Source of the DNA: Acholoe squamosa
Taxonomy: Eukaryota > Annelida > Polychaeta > Phyllodocida > Polynoidae
Assembly: GCA_949317995.1 (NCBI GenBank)
Contig: OX439045.1
Coordinates: 43,853,693-43,917,692 of the forward strand
DNA: 64,000 bases
Direction: 5' to 3'
Shown here: one piece after another, positions 11,380-24,114 of the stretch
Layout of the letters: each line of letters opens with the position of its first letter
Numbering within the stretch: position 1 is the first letter of the stretch
Notes under the pieces: generated by a model
Seen by the model: the letters and a program-made list of their open reading frames with translations, nothing else
Database searches by the model: none
What the model was told of the DNA's origin: nothing
Position numbers and translations under genes: made by a program

Positions 11380-14300
11380 ATGTGCTGAGTTTGCCCCTAT
11401 ATACTATTTTTATGTACAAACAACAGAATGACAGAAATATTGGTTCTACACGTCTACGGAACATTGTTATTCCTGACCTGAGTTCTTCCCATAAATGTAT
11501 GTGGTATGTGGTATGTATTCTTAGAAATCATAACAAGATTGATTTTCTTCATGCAAGGGCAGGTCCCAGGTCCTTAAGGGTGTTTGTGTGTCCTGTTACC
11601 GCATCTGCAGGGGGGGGGGTCTATATGACATATCATGCATGGTGATACCATATACAAGAATATGGTATTCATCGATTAACTGGGCACCCAAAAATACTAG
11701 GAACATGTCAATAGAATGTTAATTCCCCACACACAATTTGTTCTAGATGTGAAGGCAATCGTATCATACTTAACCTTATTGTTATTGTCATAATTATAGT
11801 GATGCCACTCCGGTAAAGCTGAAGCATCACACCCTGGATGAAACACCAATCGAACGTTTTTTTTCCCTGAATTTCAAATGTGTGGCTGATCAATGCAGAT
11901 AACCATAGTGCGTCAAATGACTAATCTTGATACAATAATGTTGTCTTGCATTGTGGGCTCAAGGTAGTACCACCAACCTGGTCTCATTGTAAACTTAGAA
12001 ATCTTGATAAGTATCTTATTGTGAGTAGCAATTCCTCATACCTAGGTTATCTAGGAAGCAGCATTTAATTCCGACTTAGCAGGTCACCCCATGGGCGCCG
12101 CCATTACTGGAGCTTGTTACCAGCAAGTTCTACTGATAAGACCTATCAGATGGGTACCAGTCGGCCCCCGAGAGGACCGCAGTGAATCAGTGGGGTCATC
12201 TCATTGGCTAATAAATGATTCTGCTAAGTCCGTATAAGTAAGGGGTATCACTGTGATTGCTTAAAAACGGCATAATACTAGAACACTGAAAAGGCAAAGC
12301 AAAATGTTTGTTTCTAACTGTATGCACTATCACACAGACATGGGCAGTTCAGCTCTTGAAAGGTGTTACTGCAACATTTCCCATATCAAGTATTCTGTGA
12401 CACTTTCTATGGGTTATACACTAGCTGTACGGCTAAAGTGGGACTGGTGAAATATTGGCTGCTATTACTTTGGATTATTTCAAATAGGGACCCGACGAAG
12501 TCCACAATCCTGTATGTATAAATATCTACGGGGTGTGCAGATCCAAGGAGGTACAGTGGTAGATCCAGGGATGGAGGCGGCTTAGAGGGGGTAGGGTCAT
12601 GCCCCATCAGGAGGAGACACTGATATACTGCTGTAATCAGCTCCAGAGGTGGGGTGCTACATTGCGCTGGGGGTTATGGTGGCTGAAATGGGGTATCATG
12701 GGCATAGGGGATGCTGAGGAGGATGGTGTCTTATATCCCCTACATAGGACTCTGCTGACCTCGGCTGCCAGGCACTCAGACTCAACTCTCTTCACTGGTG
12801 ATGAGGCCATTGCCTGCTTATTCTCAAAGTTGCAACTAATCCTATATACTCAACATTGCTATGACCAATAAAATGTTATCGAATAAAAACTCCAACAGCA
12901 AAATATAGGAGTCAGCACAAAATGTATACACTCTCATGGTTCCTTATTACAGTCATGTGTCTTCATACAAATCACAAAAGACTCATGCCAAACAGTATAG
13001 TGGGTCCTTAAAATTGGGTGTGTCTATATCCTTTCTTACAAAAGCTGGAATATCATGATTTTCTATTCGACAATAGGTTTAAGGTTGTAGGTGTTATACA
13101 ATCAATAATGAGTGCATATGGGATACAAGTATAATCATTGTAAATTTAAGAAGGCACCACTTTGAGTCAATACTGATGTTCCTCTCTAATATTTCGCCTG
13201 TAATCCTAATTTGTAAGGCCCATGATTACCGGTTGTGCACCAGTATTACCTCCGAAATACATACTACTGAATGGTCATGAATAGTAAATCTCGAATGACA
13301 AATAAATGGTTTTATCAATAATATTATAGTGTTAAGTCTCATGCTTGGTCACGAATGCGCGAGACCCAAAACGTGGAGTTGAAAATTACATCTATGCCTG
13401 TAGCGATGGTAGGTTTAGAGGTAGGGCCTTACCTCTATATGGTACGGACCCTTTAGTGGTGGTATTTATAAGAATAAAGTGTTTTTTTCACAGCGAGCCA
13501 TCCCGTGAAAAATTGACTAGTCGTAACAACTCCAAACGACATTAAAATCTTACTTTGGATCCTCCCCTAATATGTGTTCTAGGACTGCTTTATTAGGCAA
13601 TACATGACCCAGTATATGGAAGAAATTCCAATTTTTGGCAGTTTTTCACTTTTGACGACCAATATCTCTAAGAATAATAATTGGCTGCCACATATAGATA
13701 AACGTCAGCAAAAGAAAAGGGTTTTATGAACGAATTTTGGAGAAAGTCGCCTTACTTTGGTGCATGGGTCTAGAAAATAGATGAGGGAGGAGTGGTGGCA
13801 ACAAGAGGAGTGGGTGTGTGTATGTGTGAGGGAATGGATGTGTTAGTGTATAGCTACCTAGGTTGGGAGGGAAGTCCTGGAAGAGGAGAGGAGGGAGGGA
13901 GGGTGAGAGATTGCTGGCGACATTTCAACCCCAGTTCACTGACGATGCTGGCAGGGCATTGACGAAGCATGGATAAAAGAGGAGGCTTATGTCACCAGTG
14001 GCTACATACTCGCCCTCTCCCAGTGTTCCCCACCCGATGATCTATCTCTACCAGCCACAGGTCTCGCCGTGATGAATTCCCACCCACCGAGCCGCCCCGC
14101 CATCGTCTTCTATGACGCGCTACCCGCACCAAGCGCATTTAGCGTAGCAAGACCTGAAATATGAAATGATAATAACCATGTCCCAAGCCCGTCGGCGGCC
14201 GTAAATCGGCGGGAAGGGGGATTAAGAGGTGTGGGCGGGGGGGAGGGGAGTGGTAGGGGGCTTATTGTAGGGGGATTGATGAGGGAACTATCGTCGTGGT

Positions 14301-15181
14301 GTGGGCCTGGAGGCTAGGGGTTGGTCGAGACTGAATGGACCACCCTCCCCACCTGGATCAAGGCAGATTAGCAGGGCTTTACCCAGAGGCATAATTAACA
14401 TGCGTGTCGCGCTGGGGATTAAATTTAAATTGAATGGTATCGCCTGTCCTGGGGTGGTATTATGAAGGCCCATCGATAAGGATTAGGGGAACCGATTCAA
14501 AACGGGTGTGCCCCTGCCCCAGATATGGTCGCCAAGGCAACGAATAAAGTGCAGTACTGAGAAGCCCTCATCTACCTTCATGATAAGCTGGACCTCACTG
14601 TACCTACCACAAGCATCACCATCCATACATGGCCTATCATACCAGCTGATAAAAAACAGACCTGTTTATCACTGATGTTTTAGGCCATCGAAATCGAATT
14701 CTATGAACATGGACCAATGCATCATGGTCTGCTTTTCCATCTTTAAATAAAGTATACATATGTTTTCAACGAATAGTCTTCCAAACGCTGACATGCTCTA
14801 GGTTGAAAATGGCCAGTGAAAAAGAATATACAAGGAGTACTTGTCAATTGTGAATCATGATTTACTATTATTTTGTATTGTCTGTGTGCAGTTTAACTGA
14901 CCAGTTAATGATTGTGATAAAGATTAAATTATTCATTAAGAAAGTACAGCAAATATTACGATCGAAGAATATTGAAATATAAAGCATTCCCTCACTCACA
15001 TACCTTACTAGTCTATAAAACTGAAGGTTTTAAATAATATAGACTCCAGAAATACAACATAATTATAACATACCAACGTGCAATGTTTTGTATGGCCAAT
15101 GTCATGTATAAACAACCTGGCGTTCTTGAAACCTCCCAAGTCCGCCCACATTGAGATGCTCTCGGTGACTTGAATTTCCTT
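11380..15181. other. gene-free DNA with a GC-rich block
   Basis: No gene was recognised. From about 13,790 to 14,560 the sequence turns G- and CpG-rich (purine-rich GGGAGG runs, then CGCCGTGATG.. and GTCGGCGGCCG) and ends in an RFX-like site. The rest is AT-rich without ORFs of note. Confidence 0.4.
14528..14541. promoter_or_regulatory. RFX X-box match
   Basis: GTCGCCAAGGCAAC fits the X-box consensus GTNRCC-NN-RGYAAC at every fixed position. It sits at the edge of the GC-rich block, about 9.5 kb upstream of the receptor's first exon. This is a motif match only. Confidence 0.35.
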
Positions 15182-15455
15182 TACACTGAAAACATGGAAG
15201 ATCCGAAACTAGTCAGTGGTGACCACTTTAGGTCCTCAAGTTGACAATACCTAAAACTACAACTTTAGATAGTCAAAAGACGACCTGAGTCGTCAGTATG
15301 ACAATACTGACAGTACAGAGTCATCATACTGACGACTTAGGTCGACCTAAAGTCGTCATTTTGACTACCTAAAGTTGTAGTTTTAGGTATTGTCAACTTG
15401 AGGACCTGAAGTGGTCACCGCTGACTCGTTTCGGATCTTCCATGTTTTCAGTGTA
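15182..15455. mobile_element. hairpin MITE (almost complete inverted repeat)
   Basis: The 274-bp unit begins TACACTGAAAACATGGAAGA and ends with its complement. The arms stay complementary almost to the centre (TCAAGTTGACAATACCTAAA is matched on the other side), leaving a small loop near 15,300-15,320. TA flanks both ends. It has no coding capacity. The whole unit would fold into a long hairpin, and the CACTG end links it to the other TACAC(T/A)G elements here. Confidence 0.78.
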
Positions 15456-18400
15456 GTCTACAGACCCCCCCCCCCCTCCCTCCCCAAACACACACAAGAT
15501 TTCCTCATAGTGGCCACAGATGCTCTAAATTTGCCAAATGTACCACTCCTTCCCACCCCATTCCTTTGTAATTTAATTCCACATAAATACAAGTATTGCG
15601 GCCTTTGTATGGAATACTTCCATTGGAAGCCGAATGCTAACAAAGTTTATGTGAATCATCGCACAGTCTATGCACAGGCTCACTGGGTCTTTGTTTTTCC
15701 TGAATATTCATCACTCTCTGTGTCAGGTTCCAAGCCAATTACTGCAATGAAAACCACTGTAGAGGGGTTTACAGAAGTACAAAGTATGCCTCCGAGATAA
15801 GGCAGTTTAGAGCTGGGGAGCAATATTGTCAGTCGTAAGCATTCTTATGTAAATCTTGGTGAGAAATTCAATCTACGCATTGAAAGCCCGCAAATATACT
15901 TTAAAGTAGCAAAAACAAACAGCAATTTGCATTCAGAAACAGTCCCGGGTGATTTTTGTCGGTGCTATGTTGGAGCGCCCATCAATACATTAGAGACGCT
16001 AGTGCCGAGGTAGTACCCGGTATTTATAAAGTAGTACGAGTAGCGTCTTATTCACATATCTCTCCGCGCTTTACATCCCGACTGCAGCGACGCGTGGTGG
16101 GGGGGGGCTACACTAATCCCTTGTCTGTATAATCCGCAGTATTAGCCATGTTTATCATCCTTCCCTTTCCCCTTAGCCATCATATTTCATTAGCTGCCCT
16201 ACCTAATACCCTTCACTTCCAAAACACTGTGACGCCTCCACCTCTCCCTCAATGGAGCATAAATGAATTAATCCCCCGGTACATAACATCCAGCCCCTCT
16301 CCCACGTCGGCCAGGCTACTATTTGTATCCTCATCAATAATTAGCCTATTTCCTATGTATTGTACATGGGTCCGGGACAAAATTGATAGTTCCCCATATG
16401 CATCCTCTATAAATCCATCATTCCTCTGTGAGTTTTGCATTTCATCTCCTCTCTTATGGGTTTTATAAGGCATTGGCAACTACAGCTCTCTGAAGCTCCA
16501 AGCTGGCTCAGAATAATATGACTCACATACAGCCGCCTCTATCTGTTTTTACAAGCATCCCCTTTACTGCCTTACTCCAGCCCACAAAATCCTGTTCATA
16601 TTATCGACACTTCCACCGCTTTGTACATCAGTTTCAAACTTTAGCCTTGTATTTTATTCTCGTCTTTAATGGTAGTAATATTAGCGTAGCTGCAGCGGAA
16701 GCCTAGGCCTATATTCTTCTTTTACTCTCACTGTGTTTCAGTGCCAGCTTCCTTTGAAGCCAGTGTTTTGTGCTACAGTTGCCTTATACCATAAGTGACA
16801 GTCTTTCTGCTTCTAACAGATTTAGAGATAGCATCCCATCTCATGGCAAGAAATGAAAATATAATACTGATATATCAAACGAAGTATTCCCCTCCCTATT
16901 AGATCGAAGTTTATAGTTAATTTCCAAGATGTTTCTTTTTACTGAGATGAATTGACATAGGTTCTTGAGTTTATCAATGAATAAGATTGAGGTTTATTTT
17001 TGAATAAATTGCAATTCAATCAAATCAAAATTGCAATATAATTCCATATCTTGGAACTCTAGTCCAAGTTCCAGAAGAACAAAGCTCATCTCATATCTAA
17101 TCCTTTCTTCATATCTTTCACGGTAATTTAAATATTCAGGGTCAGTTTTTGTGGTAAGTCATAACAACAGAATGATTCACGCTTAATCGAATCTTTTCAT
17201 ACACCGCCGGTCGTAAATCCGAATCCCCCGACCAATAACTAGGCCAAAGTGTGAAAAAGGAGTCTGAAACGTCAGTGTTCATCTCAAAACAATCTTATAA
17301 TACATATGAAGTTTTTCAGTCACAGAATTGTGTTTTGCAGTGTGACGCAGCGGTTGGTTCACAGTGGTCTCCCACTGGGATTCAAAGCTCGTTCCGTACC
17401 TATGCAGATGTGGCAAAAATCTATAAATGTTAGATAGGATGTTAAATACAGCTGCATATGAAATGGTGGTGTTTTGTTGGAGGCTGGCACACTAGGCACC
17501 ACTGGGCACCCCCTCTCTACGTCTCCCACCAAGGACAATGCACTCCACACGTGCCATGAACACAGCGTAATCCAATAGCCTCGAACAGATAGCGAAGAAA
17601 AAAAACCAACATGTGTGCTCTAGAAACGTTTGAGATTTCGCAGTGGGACAACACCCCTGAAAGCGAAATGTCAATTATTTAAAGCGTTTTGTGAATCGTC
17701 AGGAAATTCAGGATGACAGGATTGTACTCTTGGGAGACCAGTCGTCCAAATATCAAACAGTCTCATAAGTGCTTGCTTGCTTGTTCTTCCCCTACTTTCT
17801 ATACTTGTCTTCTTTTTTTTTTAACCCTGCCAGTATTCTCTACAGGAGGGGCATCGAGGGGATGGGTATCTTGTCAACCGTTGTCTTTTTGAAATTTACA
17901 GAGTGAGTTTTAAAGAGCGAGGATCTAGCGTGTGAATCATGTTCATGACATGGGGTAGGGGCAGACAGGGATTTGGTTGAGTGCTTAGATGACAAACAGG
18001 AGGAAATTAGCAAAACTACTTTCAACTCCTCAACTCCTCTTGGTGATTCCTTGCTTCTGACATCTAGTGACGGCTGACACAGCTAGAACACCCAACTGTC
18101 CCAATTTCCATGAAAATAGTCAAAGATATTACAAATTGACAGTCTGAATTCCTGAGAACTGTGTCATCATTGAATAAGAAATGGTTGAGTGTAATGATAT
18201 TACCCAAAGGGGATGGATTATCTCGAGGAGATGTGCATTTTGGTAATTGCTCCTTCTCAGTATGAGAATTTGCTCTGTGAACTGCTCAGTTTTGCTCATA
18301 CAATGAGACTGTGGTCCACACAGAGTGTGAGAACAGAGCCTACATGCGAGGGTAAGCTCATGTAAGAAAGAGCAGTTTCTAATCATAACCATAACTTTTT

Positions 18401-21400
18401 ATGTCTCCCCCAGTTTGCTTATCAGATTGATGGGGAGAAATGGAGACTACACGGGCTTAACTCTAGTCTTGGCGTCCCTACTTTTTCCTCTAAACGTCAC
18501 TCGAGTATCGTCAATATTTGAATTTGATGGATGAGCCCAAACTTAATAACTGTGCATTTCAAATAAATAGAACTCTAATCATTAGAGCGACTGCGCCGGA
18601 TTAAAAAAGGCCTCCATTTTATTGCGTCAACATCCGTCTTACTTTGAACGAAACTTCAAATCACGCTCAGCTCTCTCAATCCGCCTAGCGCGCAAAATAT
18701 TGCACAATAAATAATATTAAAATCCATTGTTTGTCAAATTGACATTTGCAGCTCTACAGCAGAATTGTGTCAGGTTGCCGTGATAAATAGCACAGGCCTC
18801 AGGAGGTTTTACTTCAGGTCACGTGGAGGGGGGGGGGGGAGAGCAAGCAGCTCAGAGCCACTCGAATCTGTTTCATCTAGGTAGGATTGAAAATTTCTAA
18901 GTTTGCAAAAGCGAAAATGACAGTTCCTATTTATATCAATATCTTTTTAGCGTCATAACCTGAACTAATGAGTAGGACTAAAGGTTTTCTACAGCAGCTT
19001 CATCACCTTAGCCCTCAGCTCGACGTTAGCTTCAATACTAAATATGGATATTTTATTTCATGGCTATAGTGTTTCCTTCAGGAAATAAAGAAGGCATCGA
19101 CATTTTTGACTGGGGTACTGGTTGGTGTTCAATGACATGGGTATGGATGTGTGGGGATTGGGTGTGTTGGTAGAAGTGTGTATGTGTGTGTGTGTGTGGG
19201 GGGGGGGGTTACACACAGGTGTGCTTCCTCCTGCAGGTGTATGAAGCATGCTTCATCACATCAGACAGGTGAGAATAACCTCCGTCAACCTACACAAGAA
19301 GGCTACTTGAGCACGATGAGGACGGTACACATGTTATCTTGTTAATTAATGTTTGGCATAATAGCAGAGACAAACATGTCAGGTGCCTGATTGGCGTGCT
19401 CTGGAGGCACAATGTAGGTTCACTTATCGCTAATTACCTGTCCACACCCTGAAGGAGCCGACAGGTGATGACAACACAAGGTGCAAACACCTAAATCCAA
19501 CCAAACCTTCTCCAGGCACCATGGTACACGGATTCAGTTAGAGCTACTCAAAGGGAATCATAATCTGAGTTGACAAATCATGTTGAAGGCCAGAGGCTTT
19601 GAGCTTATTAGCAAAATGCTTGATTAAGTCCACTTTTGGCCTGGCTTTCCCGACCCAAGTTCAACATGCTCATCACTTAGCGTTCACAGCAAACTTCCGT
19701 TAAAGGAGGACCAAAGGCTCGAGGACCAATAACTTCAGCATATTCAGTCTTTTTTTGTGTACCTCATGAAATATATGTGTTGAAAGTATGAAACCAATAC
19801 CCGGGAACCAATAGAACTTTCACACTCTCATCTTTCTGGCAGCTGCCACATACCGGCATTATTCAACCTAGTGAGTCTACCTAAAAGTCGATTTCTATTC
19901 GATTTCTACATTATGGATTTTCTCCGATATAAGCCATAGAATTATTCCTTGGTGATCTAACATGATATTTGACCTGGTGCGACACAGAGACCCTTCAAAC
20001 TGGAATTAATCTGTAAGTAGAGGCCATTGACTAAGTGCACATTGGGTGCCTTCATGTAGAGGTGTTGGTGAAAGGGTTATGGTGGCAGGCAGAATGGGAT
20101 GTGGGCGCCGACATGCAAAGCCTGAGTGGAGTGAGAGATGTATCTGTCCAATCAGCCAACAGATGGGGGTTGGAGGTTCATAGCTCATGTACTGGAGGAA
20201 GTGTACGGCCCAGGTCCTGCCATTACGCCGAATAATAGACAAGTTCACAGGGCCGTGTTAACGGGTAGGGCCTGTCCATTGTAGCCGGTGTGAAACGCAT
20301 GTGTTTACCACCCGATGGTGCTATTCCCATACGAAATGTTTCTAGTCGCCATGACACGTTGACACCTCTGTAACGGCTGGGCCAGTGAATATCACATGTC
20401 AGCTCCTCGAGCTGGCTCATTGTAGCCTGGCCACTCAGTCAGTATGGCACGTTCCCATGTGTATGCACAAGCCAACTTTCTGCTTTACATGTATAGGCTT
20501 TTGATTCTCAGTATAGCTCATATCTCATAACATCTTCATAGTACTCTGCAATGGGTTTTTTCCATTGTAAACGGACTTTGGCATTTTTAATGGCCTGGTT
20601 TCAATAGAGTTATATGTTGTTAACTAGATTCCTATTCTTACTATAAATCACATATATAGCTGTTACAATTTGTCTGTATCGTAGGGCTTTACGAATTAAA
20701 AGAGCGCTAAGGTCTTCAAAATACAATGTTACTTACAACTAAAGTAATTATATTTGTTTTGAAGGAATGACTCAATTAAACAGTATGTGCTATATATGTT
20801 GTACATGTAATATACAATAGTAGGTGAGGTGATCCTTTATCTTGTGATTGGTATGTTAGATATGTTCCTGAAACGATTGCCACTTTCGAGATACTACTTA
20901 CTTACTTTGAACCCGATTGATGTGACCCAAATAACCCACCGGGGTACGTGTGAAAGGAATTCCAGGTCAGTCGATGTCACACCGCCTTCTTCCTCCTGCA
21001 CACGTAGTCATTTGTGGCTTTGTGTGTAATCTATATATCCATAGTAAGGAATGGGCAGGAGGGTAGGCATTTGAAAGCTACTTCCAACTAAGTTATCAAT
21101 ACACTACTGTAGAATGGTATAGTACCAGGGGAGTGAACAATATCGAAATGACTATAACTGAGTCTGCAACGATTGATTATGAATTATACTTTGGAAACTT
21201 AAATAGCGACTCAAAATGTCATTAGAGTGCATTACCAATAGATGAATGCACAGATGTGACCCAGGGAGAGAATCAATTCTTGATGTATGAATACATAAGC
21301 AAATGTCAGCCATTATATGGCTAAGCCATATTATCGCTATCGGAAGTAGTATGACCTCAATAACCTCGGCCCTCAAAGGCCTCCAAACGTTGTTAAAAAC

Positions 21401-21563
21401 TAATACAGGTCTACCTTGTACATTAATATGTGATTTAACCGCACTCTGAGACTTAATATTTTTTTCTAAGACCATGTTGGTTTGAACCTGGACATGTTAA
21501 TAAATTGGAGAAGGATACAAAGTCACCCTCGCCATACATTTCCAGTTAAAACCATTCAGGACC
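15456..21563. other. gene-free DNA
   Basis: No ORF with domain features was seen. Homopolymer runs occur (C10 at about 15,467, G runs at about 16,097 and 18,827), together with a GT microsatellite. A weak A-box-like segment at about 17,345 was not strong enough to call. Confidence 0.4.
19176..19209. repeat. GT microsatellite followed by G run
   Basis: Alternating TG repeats with one interruption (GTGTGTATGTGTG..) run directly into about ten G residues. Confidence 0.8.
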
Positions 21564-21640
21564 CTATGGGAATCGTTCCCTGGCCGCTGTGGCAAGAGAC
21601 AGACTCGCTATCCACTACACCAACCCGAACGGTACTAGAA
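21564..21640 (-). repeat. tRNA-like sequence, probable SINE head
   Basis: On the minus strand TTGGTGTAGTGGATAGCG has the form of an A box, and GGGAACGATTCCC has that of a degenerate B box at tRNA spacing. CACAGCGGCC between them recalls the variable/TPsiC side of Glu/Asp/Gly-type tRNAs. The stems are imperfect. Another B-box-like GGTTCAAACC on the minus strand at about 21,476 may belong to the body of the same retroposon. Confidence 0.42.
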
Positions 21641-22254
21641 GCCAATGTATATGAAGGATTCGAATAAGTTGTCCGACATATCTGATGTTTGCACACCTCT
21701 TAAGCATAGAATCCAATGGTGGCAGGTGGAGTTATTAACAGGGAAACATCCTTAGATATCCTAGATGAACATGCAATGTCTAAATTCTCCATATTGTTCG
21801 AAATAACTAAGAATCCAATGATTTTCCATAGCGATATGTCTCAGAACCCGCCATTGTGGCTTGCTGACCCAGTTCTTCAGCCGAAAGTATGTCAGGTTAC
21901 ATCTGGGCACCTAGCCACTTCGTCAACAAGACGGAATGGCTGTGTGCATTGGATCACTATGTAAAATCATTGGATTCTCATTTATTTAGAAGAAAATGGA
22001 GACAAAATATAGGCGAACACCAATTAGAGATCAAATATTTGTTGGTGCTAGAAGTACAGGACTTGACATGCTTGGATTCTACCCGAAAAATGTGTGTAAA
22101 GGTGGAGGTATGTCTTGGCAGAGTGACAACATGGCCATGATGGCTTGGCAAACTGTGCGGATCGCATACACTTTCAAAATGTCTTCTCCTGGATTAATTC
22201 TGGGGTTATCAGGTAAGAAATTGATACAAAATGGAGGAGTAGTTGGATAAATGA

Positions 22255-22375
22255 ATTAATGCATTGATAACCTAGGACGAGGTGAGGTTTGCTGGAAATA
22301 TTCGCCCGACCGCGCAGCGGGAGCTTGAATATTTCCAGCAAACCTCACCTTGTCCTAGGTTATCAATACATTAAT
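22255..22375. repeat. 121-bp palindrome
   Basis: The arms of about 49 bp read ATTAATGCATTGATAACC.. through GGTTTGCTGGAAATATTC and return inverted with two mismatches. They enclose a CpG-rich loop (CCCGACCGCGCAGCGGGAGC). No coding content. It could be a foldback element or a hairpin end of a DNA transposon. Confidence 0.78.
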
Positions 22376-22591
22376 AGCTTATTATATCATGCTTATCGAC
22401 ATTTTGCACTGATTTGGGTTCATATTTGTACCTAAAAGGAGTGCATTTAACCACGGCTAGAAAGAAAAATGTTGACACTGGAACGAAATGTAATATGACA
22501 GTGAGTTGACGGCTAAATATATCCACCATTTCTAACAGAATTTTAAATGTAAATAGTTAGTATTAATGGTGGAAACCATGATATAAAGGCA

Positions 22592-22710
22592 ATATGTGAC
22601 AGTTATTGATGCACTTGTTGATTTTAGCCCCTTGATAAACCCACTCACATGACGGCTCATGGATTGTATCTGGGGCTAAAATCAATGCATGCATCAATAA
22701 CTGTCATATA
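22592..22710. repeat. second palindrome, ~119 bp
   Basis: The arms read TGACAGTTATTGATGCA..TTGATTTTAGCCCC and return inverted at 22672-22710. The loop is about 40 bp. It lies 217 bp downstream of the first palindrome and uses different arm sequences. Confidence 0.72.
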
Positions 22711-23500
22711 TCCCCTAAATACTTTAAATGCATTGATAAATCAGCTGTGGCGATCCCTGCCAAAACATTGGTAACCTTGGTTTCTAACATCTTACATAGA
22801 CGGTCCATACAATATTCATAGCAAGTACCACGCAACTTGCGGCCATGTCGGCCACATTCAGTTATCCATTTGCCTCGGGTATTAGAATTATGTGCCAAGA
22901 ATTGAATCATGATAGTGCCAATAAGAGATGAAAACGGCTTCCTCATAATTAAAACTGAAGTAGAATGAAAAAAATCCAATAGTTCAAGTTTCAGAACTGG
23001 TCATGCATTGGGAAAAAGCACTGGTCTTTAGAGTAGAGGCAATCAAGATGCAATGGAAGTACTTGTAATTAGGCACGAAGAGAATCTTAATGACTGAGAA
23101 AGAAGCTGCTTCTATTTCAATAAAGAATTCATCTCCTATTTTCCGCAGTCAACGTACACATTCAATACCACGGGGTTTTAAACCGGAATACTGCGTCCTG
23201 TCATTTCAAATTGGATTTTCACATTACCCAATCCTGAATTGAACGAATTCTGTGACCTTGGAAAAGAACCTCACGCTTCAAAAACAGAGAACAAAAAGCT
23301 TTGATCCGATTTAACCTTTCTGCGCTAAATCTGTAATAAAAGCAGTAAAGATTAATACCCTCATTGAATGGTGTTGAACCCTGGAGCAGGGGGCGAAGGC
23401 TGCCCTTGATCACCCCTCCTCTCCATACACCTCCACCCTCGACTTTGACATAAAGACCCACCCACCCTTCCTCCCTCTCCCAATCCACTCACCTGCAAGC
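22711..23500. other. gene-free DNA
   Basis: Only short ORFs without domain signal are present. The pyrimidine-rich stretch at 23,395-23,530 makes antisense ORFs that look compositional. Confidence 0.4.
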
Positions 23501-24035
23501 TACCCTATCTAGTACCTCCCCCTACCGCTCAACCCAAGCCTAACCCATACCACAGCACGCGACCCAAGTCCTCCCAGACCCCTATCTTCGAGCCATATTA
23601 ATATTCATGCTGCGGGCTCATCCTCATGAATATGCATGGTACAGGGCCGGTTGAGGGAGTACTCTCTGAGCTGGGAAGCCTGTCCCCCATTCACAACACA
23701 GACGCCGTAGGAGTAGCTCACACGGGGTGAGTGCTGGATACTGGAGTGTGCTTAGAACCATAGCCACCACTACTGCTACACTCTAGAGCCCATAGCGTTC
23801 ACTCACAACCTTGCGTCAACTGCAACCAGCGTCACAGTGCCTCCGTATAGTGTTACTGGACTCCAGTAAGATAGAGGCTCAGCAGTTGACAACTTTACCA
23901 CCAGCTGCAACCTGCTAACCTGGAGTAACTCAAGGACTACAATTACAAGTTTACTACTAGTGAGCAGCTCACTTGGTTAGAGCTGCTTTACCACTAAGGA
24001 CTCTAAAGGAAGTGTCATACATAGAGCAGCTCAGG
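23501..24035 (+). promoter_or_regulatory. presumed promoter and 5' UTR of the lectin-CUB-sushi receptor
   Basis: This is the sequence just upstream of the first coding exon. No TATA box at a convincing distance was seen, and the transcription start is not determined. The segment 23,596-23,640 carries clustered ATTAAT/ATTCAT/ATGAAT motifs, including a POU-dimer-type site. The last 100 bases before the start codon are rich in GAGCAGCTC-like words and probably belong to the 5' UTR. The promoter role is inferred from position alone. Confidence 0.4.
23626..23637. promoter_or_regulatory. POU-dimer (MORE-type) motif match
   Basis: ATGAATATGCAT matches the MORE-type palindromic site bound by POU-domain dimers (ATG[C/A]ATATGCAT). 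It lies about 400 bp upstream of the start codon. The same 12-mer recurs at 63814-63825. Confidence 0.35.
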
Positions 24036-24114
24036 ATGGATCCCAGAGCTCTCCGACTGACTCTGGTTACCTTACTCATGTTGGCTATGTTAAGACTGAG
24101 GACCACGGCCACAG
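24036..24114 (+). CDS. coding exon 1: signal peptide
   Basis: The start ATG has A at -3 and G at +4, a strong Kozak context, and opens a 26-residue segment, MDPRALRLTLVTLLMLAMLR and on. A short basic n-region is followed by the hydrophobic stretch LTLVTLLMLAML and a polar T/A end: a typical cleavable signal peptide. The exon ends ACAG/GTGAGT in phase 1. The single G left over joins AG from exon 2 to make Glu27. An isolated signal-peptide exon before a 20-kb intron is common in module-shuffled animal receptors. Confidence 0.82.

Noticed and set aside
17340-17400. Possible tRNA-like segment (GACGCAGCGGTTGG .. GGGATTCAAAGC)
   Set aside because: Both boxes are weak and no stems can be drawn.
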